From assembly GCA_905480285.1 (NCBI GenBank), contig CAJQPT010000256.1, positions 1 through 54,078 on the forward strand: 54,078 bases of DNA, in the 5' to 3' direction. Under the pieces are notes generated by a model. That model worked only from the letters and a program-made list of their open reading frames with translations, was not told the DNA's origin and made no database searches. The stretch comes from an uncultured bacterium (GTDB lineage: Bacteria; Planctomycetota; UBA1135; GCA-002686595). Both the position numbers and the translations under genes were made by a program. Shown piece after piece: positions 1 through 7,892 of this stretch (position 1 is its first letter; each line of letters starts with the position of its first letter).

Positions 1-1
1 C

Positions 2-1207
2 CTGATCGAGGGCAACCGCGCGCGGATCATCGTGCGCCCGCGCCTCACGCTGAACGGTCAGCGCCTCTCGCTGGACCGGGTGGAGGACCTCCAGCTGGAG
101 ATCGAGTCCTGGGACTTCGAGCAGGCGATCTCGACCCTCACGGTCGAGGATCTGCGGGCCGCGTCCGCGGCGCTCCTTGAGTCCGATGGGGAAGGGGCCG
201 CATCGCAGGGGATCCTGGTGGCGGAGATCCAGGTCCCCGAACGACTGCGTCAGCTCAGGGTTCAGCTCAAGGGGAAGGTCCGCCGCTCGGTGGACGGGGA
301 GCGGGTGGAGCTCTCCTCGAGTCAGAGGAACATCGCGGTCAACGGGATGGCCCGGACCGCGACGGTCGGGCAGGCGATGCTCCGCCGAGACCCCGGCGCC
401 TTCAAGATCGAGCTGCGGGGCCGGAACGGAGAGGCCCTCGCGGGTCGGGCGGCGCGCGTCTCCGTCTGGACCCGCTACTCCTCCCGATCCATCACCAAGG
501 AGCTGCGCTCCAATGAGCTGGGGCACCTCGACCTCGGCGCGCTCCAGGGGGCGACGAGGATCCGGGTCACCGGCGAGGGGATCGGGACGAACGACTGGTC
601 GCTCCCGGACAGGGAGGTGAGCGGGCTGGCCGGTGAGCTCAACACCACCGTGGGCCGGGCGCTCCGCGTCCCCTTCGAGATGGCGGATGGGCTCGAGCCG
701 TCCGACGTCTCGCTGGTCGAGCTCCGGGCCGAACACCCGGTGGCTGATCGATTCTCCGCGCTCTCCCTCGAGCCAGGCTACCTCGTGCTCAAGGGCCTCG
801 AGCGAGGGAGCTACGCGCTCCGAATCCGCCGCAGCGGGGAGTCCTTCCGCGTCCAGGTCGAGGAGGGCGAGGTGCGCGCGGGGTTCGTGCTCAGCCAGCA
901 CCGCGCCCTGCCGCTCTCGAGCGACGCGCCGCTCACGATCCGGCAGGTCCAATCCACGGGCGACGGCCTCACCGTCGAGCTCGCCGGCGTCTCGGCCGGC
1001 ACCCAGGTGGCGGTCCTCGGGTCGCGCTACCAGGGACACCAGGACCCCGCGGAGGAGCTCGCCCTTGGACACGTGTCGGGCCGCTCACCGCGGACCCTGG
1101 TCAGCCCAGCGACCACCTACGACTCTGGCCGCGCCATCGGTGAGGAGTACCGCTACATCCTCAGTCGACGCGCGCAGGCGTGGCCCCTTCCTCGCGCCAG
1201 CGGCTGA
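2..1207 (+). CDS. Fragment of giant planctomycete macroglobulin-like exported protein (5' cut by window, 3' truncated)
   Basis: The frame is open from the window edge, so the 5' end lies outside; GTG at 32 is only an internal codon. The 401 visible residues are beta-rich and, from memory, match the middle of a very large (about 1,900-residue) exported planctomycete family related to alpha-2-macroglobulin/carboxypeptidase-regulatory proteins: an IIVRPRLTLNG block at the start, VPERL, LVELR and GYLVLKGLERG blocks, and GRAIGEEYRYILSRR near the end. In the family I recall several hundred residues following EEYRYI; here the frame runs only 10 residues more (AQAWPLPRASG) and stops. The tail overlaps a minus-strand fragment of apparently the same family. 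Function of the family is not known to me; a role in the envelope or in trapping proteases is only suggested by the macroglobulin likeness. Coding call is firm, intactness is not. Confidence 0.7.
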   Translation: MIEGNRARIIVRPRLTLNGQRLSLDRVEDLQLEIESWDFEQAISTLTVEDLRAASAALLESDGEGAASQGILVAEIQVPERLRQLRVQLKGKVRRSVDGERVELSSSQRNIAVNGMARTATVGQAMLRRDPGAFKIELRGRNGEALAGRAARVSVWTRYSSRSITKELRSNELGHLDLGALQGATRIRVTGEGIGTNDWSLPDREVSGLAGELNTTVGRALRVPFEMADGLEPSDVSLVELRAEHPVADRFSALSLEPGYLVLKGLERGSYALRIRRSGESFRVQVEEGEVRAGFVLSQHRALPLSSDAPLTIRQVQSTGDGLTVELAGVSAGTQVAVLGSRYQGHQDPAEELALGHVSGRSPRTLVSPATTYDSGRAIGEEYRYILSRRAQAWPLPRASG

Positions 1208-1451
1208 TCAGTTCGTCCGCTCGATCGAGCGCCCCGGTCTGTTGGAGGTGCAGGCACGAGTAGAAGTAGTGCTGCGAGCTCCCGGGCAAGAGCTGCTCGA
1301 GGACAGCCCCACGATCCTCGGCGAGGGCGAAGACCTCCTCGAAGCCGACTGGCTGTCCGGCCTGTCGCGGAGGCGGGATCTGGCCCTGCGCGGTCGCGGA
1401 GAGGCAGAGGAGGGCGAGGGGAAGGGTCCGAATCGAGAGGTTCATGGGCAT
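1161..1451 (-). pseudogene. N-terminal fragment of the same giant exported planctomycete family
   Basis: This 96-residue frame starts MPMNLS (ATG at 1451, alternative ATG at 1445) and opens with a clear signal peptide ending around ATAQGQ. It continues with FEEVFALAEDRGAVLEQLLP, SQHYFYSCLHLQQTG and DELISRWREEG, a TPR-like opening that I recall as the N-terminus of the giant exported family whose middle part lies on the other strand at 2-1207. The frame stops directly after TPARVD, where family members continue for well over a thousand residues. It is therefore most likely the stub of a broken gene. It could instead be expressed as a short exported protein. The overlap with the + strand frame (1161-1207) marks the junction. 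Confidence 0.6.
1164..1169. other. Palindromic junction between two oppositely oriented gene fragments
   Basis: GTCGAC is read as S-R of ILSRR on the + strand and as V-D of ARVD on the minus strand. Family-like sequence appears to end on both strands within about ten bases of it, which would fit an inversion with microhomology or a misjoin. Confidence 0.4.
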
Positions 1452-1766
1452 CCGTGGGCTGCGCTGGCCGACTCCCGAAATGGAAGACCGGCACGGCTCA
1501 TCGATGCAACGGTAGGCGAACGGCCCTGGTTGGTCACTTCCGAGGAATATTGCCCGGCGAGCGGGGGCGCCGTGGCGAGGGTCCCACAAGGCGTCAGGCG
1601 GCCGGTTCGGGCCTCCGGATCACCCGGTGGACTTCAGTCGGACCGGGGCGGCGGTCGATCGAGACGTCATCGGACCGAGTCATGAAGTGCCCTTCCACCG
1701 TCCCCGCTGCTCTCCAGCTTGAAGCACGGGGGACACTCGTCCCGACCTCCAGCCCGGTGCGAACAC

Positions 1767-2891
1767 GTGGCTGAGCGGCGCCGGAAGCGAGTGCTCGTCA
1801 TCGGCCCCGTGCCCGCGGACGAGGAGTTCGTGAGCGGCATCCAGCAGTCCTTCGCCTCAATGCTAGAGGCGCTCTTGCGGGAGCCCTCGCTCGACATCGT
1901 CGTCCACGACCTCTCGGTCATCCGCGAGGGCCGCAGCTCGCTCCGTCAGTCCATCGATGAGGCGCGTATCTTCGCCAGACTCGTGGGCAGAATCACGACC
2001 CCGTGGTCACGCTTCGATGCGGTGCTCTTCAACACGTCCGCGGGCGGCCTGCTGCGCTCGGGCGCCATCGTCCGGTCTGCCTGCAAGGCGCGCGGCGTCC
2101 CGCTGATGGTCCGGGTCTTCGGCGGCGACCTCGATCTGCTCGCAGATGAGGCGAGCGAACGGACCCGCCAGACGTTCGAACGCTCCACCCTGATGGCCGA
2201 TCGCGTGCTGCTCCAGACGCACTCCCTGTGCGATCGATTCAAGAGCTCGGACGACTGCCGGCGGGTCCGCTGGTGGCCGACGACACGCAACGCCGCGCGG
2301 AGTCACGGGGTCCGCCCAGATCAGGCCCGCCGCTTCCTCTACGTCGGACCGATCCGCCCGGAGAAGGGCATCTTGGAGGCCATCGAGGCGTCGGAGCGAT
2401 TGCCGGAAGGTGCGTCCCTCACGCTCGTCGGTCCCCCTCACGGTGACTTCACGATGCAAGGTGTCGACCTCGGGAGCCGGTGCGAATATCGCGAGGCCCC
2501 CCCAGAAGGCGGGGTGGACGAGCTGCTCCAGAACCATGACGTCCTGGTGTTCCCCAGCTACCACCAGCGAGAGGGGATGCCCGGGGTGATCCTCGAGGCC
2601 ATGCAGGCTGGCCTGCCCGTCATCTCGACGCGGTGGCGGGCGATCCCCGAGCTCGTGGAGGATGGAACCAACGGTGTCCTGGTGGCGCCGAAGTGTCCCA
2701 ACGGACTGGGCGCAGCCATGCGCCGGCTGATCGAGACCCCCACCCTGTTCCGCCGCCTGAGGGAGGGTGCTCGGATCACCGGGGAGCGCTTCCGCTCCGT
2801 CCACTGGGAGCCCAAGTTGGTGCGCTGGATCCACGAGCTCGCCGAGGAGCGCGCTGCCTCGACCCACGGCAAGCGCCGCTCCGCCAGCTGA
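1767..2891 (+). CDS. Glycosyltransferase family 4 protein
   Basis: A 374-residue GT4/GT-B fold protein, probably transferring a nucleotide-activated sugar during envelope or exopolysaccharide assembly at the cytoplasmic face. The N-terminal half begins with the Rossmann strand KRVLVIGPVP. The C-terminal half holds the typical RRFLYVGPIRPEKGILEAIE and, near residue 265-300, VLVFPSYHQREGMPGVILEA followed by GLPVISTRWRAIPELVEDG, the E-x7-E donor-binding signature of GT4 enzymes. GTG at 1767 is preferred because the fold begins at once; TTG at 1719 would add 16 residues without likeness to the family. Neither start has a Shine-Dalgarno site or a nearby -10 hexamer, so the start is uncertain. The acceptor cannot be told from sequence. 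It stands alone, followed by a repeat-rich gap. Confidence 0.85.
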   Translation: MAERRRKRVLVIGPVPADEEFVSGIQQSFASMLEALLREPSLDIVVHDLSVIREGRSSLRQSIDEARIFARLVGRITTPWSRFDAVLFNTSAGGLLRSGAIVRSACKARGVPLMVRVFGGDLDLLADEASERTRQTFERSTLMADRVLLQTHSLCDRFKSSDDCRRVRWWPTTRNAARSHGVRPDQARRFLYVGPIRPEKGILEAIEASERLPEGASLTLVGPPHGDFTMQGVDLGSRCEYREAPPEGGVDELLQNHDVLVFPSYHQREGMPGVILEAMQAGLPVISTRWRAIPELVEDGTNGVLVAPKCPNGLGAAMRRLIETPTLFRRLREGARITGERFRSVHWEPKLVRWIHELAEERAASTHGKRRSAS

Positions 2892-2907
2892 GGCCCTGCC
2901 CGAGCGC

Positions 2908-2970
2908 GGCCCTGAACAGCGGCCCTGAACAGTGGCCCTGAACAGTGGCCCTGATCAGCGGCCCTGATCA
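2908..2970. repeat. 13-base tandem repeat after the glycosyltransferase stop
   Basis: About 4.6 copies of a 13-base unit (CCTGAACAGYGGC) run from 2911 to 2970, beginning 17 bases after the stop codon. The first copies carry GAACAG and the last two GATCAG, so the array has diverged directionally. Confidence 0.9.
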
Positions 2971-2986
2971 CGAGAGCACCGCAAGA

Positions 2987-3005
2987 GCCCGCGTGAAGCG
3001 CGGGC
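2987..3005 (+). terminator. Hairpin downstream of the glycosyltransferase
   Basis: A perfect 7-base-pair stem (GCCCGCG / CGCGGGC) with a 5-base loop lies about 95 bases after the stop. There is no U tract, so it is either a weak intrinsic terminator or an mRNA 3'-end stabiliser. The 347-base gap 2892-3238 otherwise holds only the two repeat arrays. Confidence 0.4.
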
Positions 3006-3121
3006 GGGCCTCACGGCCAGCTTGAGCCCGGTCGTGGCGCTCGCTCAGCGAGCACCGCCGGGTGCCTCCGGGCCGACCCGCCTCGCTGCGTGGGCCCTGT
3101 GAAGCTCAGCGCTCACACTCT

Positions 3122-3232
3122 CACAAAGCGAGTAGGGCACAAAGCGATGGGGCACACCGCGAGAAGGGCACACCGCCCAGGCGCCAAGCAGCACCCGTCG
3201 CCAGGCAGCACCCGGCGCCAGGCCGCACCCGG
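3122..3232. repeat. Two adjoining imperfect tandem repeats at the 3' flank of leucine dehydrogenase
   Basis: 3122-3180 holds about 3.5 imperfect 15-16-base units starting CACAAAGCG or CACACCGC. 3182-3232 holds three 17-base units (CGCCARGCAGCACCCGK type). The second array ends 6 bases before the stop codon of the minus-strand dehydrogenase gene, so both lie just downstream of that gene. Confidence 0.85.
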
Positions 3233-3238
3233 CGCAGA

Positions 3239-4300
3239 TCAGCTCGTCCGCTGGGCCTTGGCCCTCTCGATACGAAGCTCGGCGAGGAGCTGCGCGGCGG
3301 TGTGAGTTCCGATCCCCCGCTCCTCGGCCAGCTGGAAGACCTCCTCGAGGTTCTCGGCAATACGGTGGATCTTCTCCATCGCAACCTCCTCGACGTAGCC
3401 TCCCTCGTGGCGCTCCACGCTGACGTTGATGATCCCCGCCGCGTTCACCACGTAGTCCGGCGCGTAGAGGATGCCGCGCTGGCCGAGCTCGTCGCCGTGG
3501 CGGGGCTCGAGCAGCATGTTGTTCGCGCACCCCGCGACAATATCGCAGGTCAGGCGAGGGATGGTCTCGTCGTTGATCCCAGCACCACGGGCACAGGGCG
3601 CGTAGATGTCGCACTCCTCGTCGAGGTGGTTCTCCTCCGAGACCGAGCGGTAGCCGAACTCCTCGCAGAGATCAGCCACGCGGTCCTCCTTGATGTCGCA
3701 GATGATCACGTCCGCGCCACGCTCCTTGAGCAGCCGAGCCATCTCTCCGCCCACGGCGCCGACGCCCTGGATCAGAATGCGCTTGCCCGACAGGTCGGTG
3801 GATCCGTAGCGGTGCTTGGCCGCCGCCTCGATCCCGACCACGCAGCCATACGCGGTGTACGGGCTGGGGTTCCCCGAGCCCCCCTCCTCACGTGAGAGCC
3901 CCGTGACATGCGGAGTGCCCTCACGCACATGGCGCAGGTCCGCGATCGAGATGTTCATGTCCTCGGCGGTGATGTACGACCCGCCGAAGTTGTCGACGAA
4001 TCGACCCATGGCCCGGAACAGCTCCGGGGACTTCTGAGTCTCTGGGTTTCCGATGATGACGGACTTCCCGCCGCCGAGCCCCGTGTCAGCGACCGCTGAC
4101 TTGCGGGTCATCCCCCGGGCGAGCCGAACCACATCGAAGAGCGCGTCCTCCTCGGACTCGTATTGCAGGAAGCGCAGTCCGCCCAGGGCCGGGCCCAAGG
4201 TCGTGTCGTGGACCGCGATCAGCGCGTGGAGCCCGGATTCTTGGTCGATGCAGCGCGCGACGCGCTCGTAACCCTCGACGGGAATGTCTGTGATCTCCAT
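3239..4300 (-). CDS. ldh: Leucine dehydrogenase (Glu/Leu/Phe/Val dehydrogenase family)
   Basis: NAD-dependent oxidative deamination of leucine or another branched-chain amino acid to its 2-oxo acid, in the cytoplasm. The 353 residues match the usual length of leucine dehydrogenases (about 360) rather than hexameric glutamate dehydrogenases (about 450). The glycine-rich catalytic segment GLGGGKSV puts the key lysine at residue 79, with a second conserved lysine in TRKSAV at 67. The NAD-binding GVGAVG follows at about 179-184, and VVNAAGIINV near the end is typical. ATG at 4300 is chosen because the family starts with this MEITDIP-like segment; the open frame runs further upstream without likeness. 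A TAGACT hexamer at 4381-4386 on this strand could be the -10 box, giving a leader of about 75 bases. The symbol is the common one for leucine dehydrogenase; phenylalanine or valine preference cannot be excluded. Confidence 0.92.
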   Translation of the reverse strand: MEITDIPVEGYERVARCIDQESGLHALIAVHDTTLGPALGGLRFLQYESEEDALFDVVRLARGMTRKSAVADTGLGGGKSVIIGNPETQKSPELFRAMGRFVDNFGGSYITAEDMNISIADLRHVREGTPHVTGLSREEGGSGNPSPYTAYGCVVGIEAAAKHRYGSTDLSGKRILIQGVGAVGGEMARLLKERGADVIICDIKEDRVADLCEEFGYRSVSEENHLDEECDIYAPCARGAGINDETIPRLTCDIVAGCANNMLLEPRHGDELGQRGILYAPDYVVNAAGIINVSVERHEGGYVEEVAMEKIHRIAENLEEVFQLAEERGIGTHTAAQLLAELRIERAKAQRTS

Positions 4301-4380
4301 GCTTGGTCGTGCCCGGTCACGGTCGGGGTGACGTCGAGGCGCGGGCCGCCAGGCGCTTCCGACTCGGATTTGGGGCGAGC

Positions 4381-4386
4381 AGTCTA
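4381..4386 (-). promoter_or_regulatory. Putative -10 box (TAGACT) of leucine dehydrogenase
   Basis: TAGACT on the minus strand, about 80 bases before the ATG at 4300. It has the same form as the -10 hexamers directly in front of several other genes here. No clear -35 was seen. Confidence 0.4.
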
Positions 4387-4488
4387 AGCGACACCCCCGA
4401 TCGCCCGGAAGAGCCCTGCGGCAGATTGAAGCGACCCCGAAGCCCCAAATTGACCCCGTTCCCCCCGGACTACCCCTAGACGCCTCCT

Positions 4489-7400
4489 TTGACCGATCGC
4501 AAGAGAAGCGTAGCCGCCGGAGATCGACCGGGGCCCTCTGCGGGCGCAGCGGCTCGACCGGCCTGCGTCGTGCTCTGGGCGAGCGGTACGGACACTCGCC
4601 TGGACGGCATTCTGCGCATGGCGGCCGTGCGCAGGAGCGTGGCTGGTGACTGGGAGTCCTTCGAGACCTTCTGCGCTCCGTTCGACGATGACGCCGGCGC
4701 CACCCGCCGAATCGTGGCGCGCTACGGGGTCGGATCCGGCGCGCTGGAGGGGGCGCCGTCCATGGCCGAAGCCTGGCGCCAGCTGCGCGAGTTCGTCGAC
4801 GGTCGACCGGTGCTCGCCGACGATGGGACGCTACTGGCCGCATGGGCCCGCGCGCTCGACCAGGAGGCCATGGTGCAAGAGGCGCCGCTGGACGTCATCG
4901 GGCTGGACGACGTGGCGGCCCTCGTCGAGCCAGGGCACCTCTCCTCCTGCGCCTCCCCCGAGCTCATCCGGACGTTCCTCGAGGCGGGGGTTGCGCCGCA
5001 ACCCCAGGCCGCGATCCAGCCGCCCCACGTCCTCGCGGCGCTCGCCGAGGTGGTGGCCCGCTTCCAGGACCATGGTCCTGCGGTCCATGCCGTTTGTGCC
5101 CGAGGGTGGAGGCGTACGCTCGAAGGGCTCGAGGGCGAAGACCTGGCCGCCAGCCGGCGGCTCGCGAGGACCCTGGATGTGATCGAACATCCGGAGCGCT
5201 GGGGAGGCGACACCGAGGTCTTCGCCGGCGGTCGACTCCGGGACGGGATCCTGTCGGAGGGAGCCGCCGAGGACCTCGATGAGGATGACCCGCTCGCCAT
5301 CCTCGATCCGGCCGTGGCCAGACAGCCAGAGCTGGACAAGGACAGCAAGCCCCTCGACGCGGACACCGAGGACGCGGCCCCGTTCATGGATGAGGACCTC
5401 ATCCTGCTCGATGAGCTCTTCAAGACCCACCTGCCGGACCTCTTCAATGAGGGCCAGACGAAGAGGTCCAGGGCCGAGATGTACCGCAAGAGCCAGCACC
5501 GCGTGGCGGAGGAAGTGGCGCGCTGCCTCGGCTCCGACGAGCTGCTGCTCGTCCACGCTCCCACGGGCACGGGCAAGACCCTCGCTTACCTGCTGCCCGC
5601 CCTCATCTGGTCGCGCCGATACAAGGTCCGTGTTGGCATCGCCACCTACACCCGCGCGCTCCAGAGCCAGGCCATGGAGCGCGAGGTGCCCAGGGCGCTC
5701 GCCGCCCTCTCCCGCGCCGGACTCCCTGGCGGGTTCAAGGTCTCGATCCTCAAGGGGCGCGAGCACTCGCTGTGCTGGCGTGCTCTCAGGATCCACACCC
5801 CTCAGGACAGTGACGACCCGGAGACCTGGCTCGCGTGGACCACGCTCGCCCTCTTCGGGCTGCGGGACGGCGAGGGCGACCTCGACCGCTTTCCGCGGCG
5901 CCCCCCGGTGCGCCTCATGGGCACAGGCGCCTACCGGTCCGCGCTCCGCGTGCTGATGAACCACGTCAAGGGGCGCAGCGGCTGCTGCTCGACCCAGGCG
6001 GATCGGGCCGTCTGCGCGGCCGAGACCGCCCGGCGCAAGGCGGAGAGGAGTCACGTCGTGATCACGAACCACTCCTTTGCCCTCGCTCGGCCGGAGTTCT
6101 TTCGCCGCGTCGTCTTCGACGAGTGTGAGCACCTCCATGACCAGGCCATGAGCGCCTGGAGCCACCGGGTGTCCTTCCCTGACATGCGACGGATCCTCAG
6201 GCGCCTCCATGAGCCCGGCTCGAGGTCCGGCCCCGGCCGACAGCGACCCGCGCTGGACCGGCTGCAGAAGAAGCTCCTCCCTGGATCCGCGGCGCATGAC
6301 CGGCTCAAGGCCGCTCTGGTCCTCTGGACCCACGCCTCCACCGCGCTCTCCGACCTCGAGGCCCAGGTGCTGGCCTATGAGGGATGGCGCAGCGCCGCCC
6401 TCCTCGGACGCGGAGAATCGGAACAGCACGGCCTATTCCGGGAGTTCGTGGAGACCTGCCCGGACGCCGCGGGGATGATCACGGCTCGCGTGGCCCTCGA
6501 GTCGTCGCTGGCCCGGCTGGACGGCGCCCTCGCACAACTCTCCGAGGAGCTCGAGCTCGCGCCAATCCGGCGCGGAGAGCGGGTGCGCCGAACCCTGGAG
6601 CTCTCGCGCATCGACGTGGTCGAGGTCGGCCGAGCGGTGGCCTCCTGGCTGCCCATGGACAACGGCCTGCCCAGCTTTGGCAACCGGGTCTTCCACGACA
6701 TCGAGCGCAACGTGCGAGATGAGCCGGTCCTGGCCGCCCTCGTGCTGCTGCCGGGGGACGCCCTGGGCCGGCACTACTATCCCGAGCTCTCCTCGGCCGC
6801 CTTCGTCTCGGCCACCACGCGGCTGGGGGGCAGCTTCGACAAGGCCCGCAGGTACCTGGGTCTCGACCGCGTCGCAGCGCGGGACCGTGAGACCGGTGAC
6901 ATGGACTACACCGCCGGCTGCGAGCGCGTGACGTCCTTCCACGCACCCGAGGTCTTCGACTACAGCCGGGTGATGGTCGGCGTCCCACGCGGCACCCCCT
7001 CTGTCCAGAACCGTGAGGCCTACCTCGACTTCCTCGCCCGCTACCTGCCGTGGTACGCCGAGCGGACCCGCGGCCGGATGCTCGTCCTCTTCACGAGCCT
7101 GCGCGACGTACGGGAGGTCGGCGAGCGGGCCGCCGCCGCCTTCGAGCAGCGAGGCCTTCCCCTGTTCTGGCAGGGCATGGACGCGGCCGGCAAGGAGGAG
7201 CTCTCGAGCCTCTTCCGTGAGCGGGTGGAGTCCACGCTCTTCGGCGTCGACACCTTCTGGTACGGCGCGGACTTTCCGGGAGAGACCCTGGAGACGCTCG
7301 TGCTCGCGCGGCTCCCCTACGGCGTCCCCGACCGCTATCACCACGCTCAGTGCGCCGCCATCGGGAGGATGGCCCAGCACAGCGGTATCTACATGCCCCG

Positions 7401-7788
7401 GGCCCTCGCCAAGTTCCGCCAAGGGTTCGGGCGCCTCATGCGCAAGGCCACCGACCGAGGCGTGGTGCTGATCATGGACTCACGCGTCACCGAGCGCCGC
7501 CACCGCGAGTTCATGGGCGAGCTCCCGGTAGAGCGGCCCGGCCAGTTCGACGCCGAGACCCGGGCGCGGCTCGTGCGCGGAGACATTGACCTCGTGGGCC
7601 GTGAGGCCTTCGCTCACCTCGGCCTGCTGTCCGACATGGAACGCCGCGGGCTCGCGCCCCACTTCTCTGGCCGACGAGCCCCCGACGAGGGCTCCTTCGC
7701 CCGCGCCGGGCGGGACGCCCCGCTCCGGACGCCCACCGACGAGCCCTCCGGACCCATCGAGATCAACCCCGACGACCTGCCCTACTAG
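4489..7788 (+). CDS. DinG/XPD-like superfamily 2 helicase with degenerate exonuclease-like N-terminus
   Basis: A 1,099-residue protein. Residues 1-110 recall a DnaQ/DEDD exonuclease fold as fused to Gram-positive DinG, but no complete DEDD set is visible, so nuclease activity is doubtful. The helicase part has HAPTGTGKTLAY (Walker A, about 356-366), an XPD-type DECEH box (about 541), and late motifs ADFPGETLETLVLARLPYG and FRQGFGRLMR. Cysteines at HSLCWR, GCC and AVC between motifs I and II could hold the 4Fe-4S cluster of DinG/XPD helicases. The role is presumably ATP-driven 5'-3' unwinding of damaged or structured DNA. Start is TTG at 4489; TAGACG at 4477-4482 lies 6 bases before it, close to the leaderless arrangement seen elsewhere. 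It is divergent from leucine dehydrogenase. Confidence 0.85.
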   Translation: MTDRKRSVAAGDRPGPSAGAAARPACVVLWASGTDTRLDGILRMAAVRRSVAGDWESFETFCAPFDDDAGATRRIVARYGVGSGALEGAPSMAEAWRQLREFVDGRPVLADDGTLLAAWARALDQEAMVQEAPLDVIGLDDVAALVEPGHLSSCASPELIRTFLEAGVAPQPQAAIQPPHVLAALAEVVARFQDHGPAVHAVCARGWRRTLEGLEGEDLAASRRLARTLDVIEHPERWGGDTEVFAGGRLRDGILSEGAAEDLDEDDPLAILDPAVARQPELDKDSKPLDADTEDAAPFMDEDLILLDELFKTHLPDLFNEGQTKRSRAEMYRKSQHRVAEEVARCLGSDELLLVHAPTGTGKTLAYLLPALIWSRRYKVRVGIATYTRALQSQAMEREVPRALAALSRAGLPGGFKVSILKGREHSLCWRALRIHTPQDSDDPETWLAWTTLALFGLRDGEGDLDRFPRRPPVRLMGTGAYRSALRVLMNHVKGRSGCCSTQADRAVCAAETARRKAERSHVVITNHSFALARPEFFRRVVFDECEHLHDQAMSAWSHRVSFPDMRRILRRLHEPGSRSGPGRQRPALDRLQKKLLPGSAAHDRLKAALVLWTHASTALSDLEAQVLAYEGWRSAALLGRGESEQHGLFREFVETCPDAAGMITARVALESSLARLDGALAQLSEELELAPIRRGERVRRTLELSRIDVVEVGRAVASWLPMDNGLPSFGNRVFHDIERNVRDEPVLAALVLLPGDALGRHYYPELSSAAFVSATTRLGGSFDKARRYLGLDRVAARDRETGDMDYTAGCERVTSFHAPEVFDYSRVMVGVPRGTPSVQNREAYLDFLARYLPWYAERTRGRMLVLFTSLRDVREVGERAAAAFEQRGLPLFWQGMDAAGKEELSSLFRERVESTLFGVDTFWYGADFPGETLETLVLARLPYGVPDRYHHAQCAAIGRMAQHSGIYMPRALAKFRQGFGRLMRKATDRGVVLIMDSRVTERRHREFMGELPVERPGQFDAETRARLVRGDIDLVGREAFAHLGLLSDMERRGLAPHFSGRRAPDEGSFARAGRDAPLRTPTDEPSGPIEINPDDLPY

Positions 7789-7799
7789 CCCACCGCGCC

Positions 7800-7822
7800 G
7801 TCCGCCTGCCCCGTGGGCGGAC
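7800..7822 (+). terminator. Hairpin after the helicase gene
   Basis: A 7-base-pair stem GTCCGCC / GGCGGAC with a 9-base loop begins 12 bases after the stop codon, between convergent genes. No U tract. Confidence 0.4.
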
Positions 7823-7832
7823 CCCATCAAGC

Positions 7833-7864
7833 CGACTGACCGACCGACTGACCGACCGACCGAG
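7833..7864. repeat. Tetranucleotide repeat (CGAC/TGAC) between convergent genes
   Basis: Eight 4-base units of the form YGAC, the last ending in G, lie in the short gap after the helicase gene and 28 bases before the sulfatase stop codon. Confidence 0.8.
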
Positions 7865-7892
7865 GCAGCCGCCGCAGACTGCCGGCAGGGCC

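Noticed and set aside
2908-2970. 13-base repeats as a CRISPR-like array
   Set aside because: Units are head to tail without spacers and are too short; no cas gene nearby.
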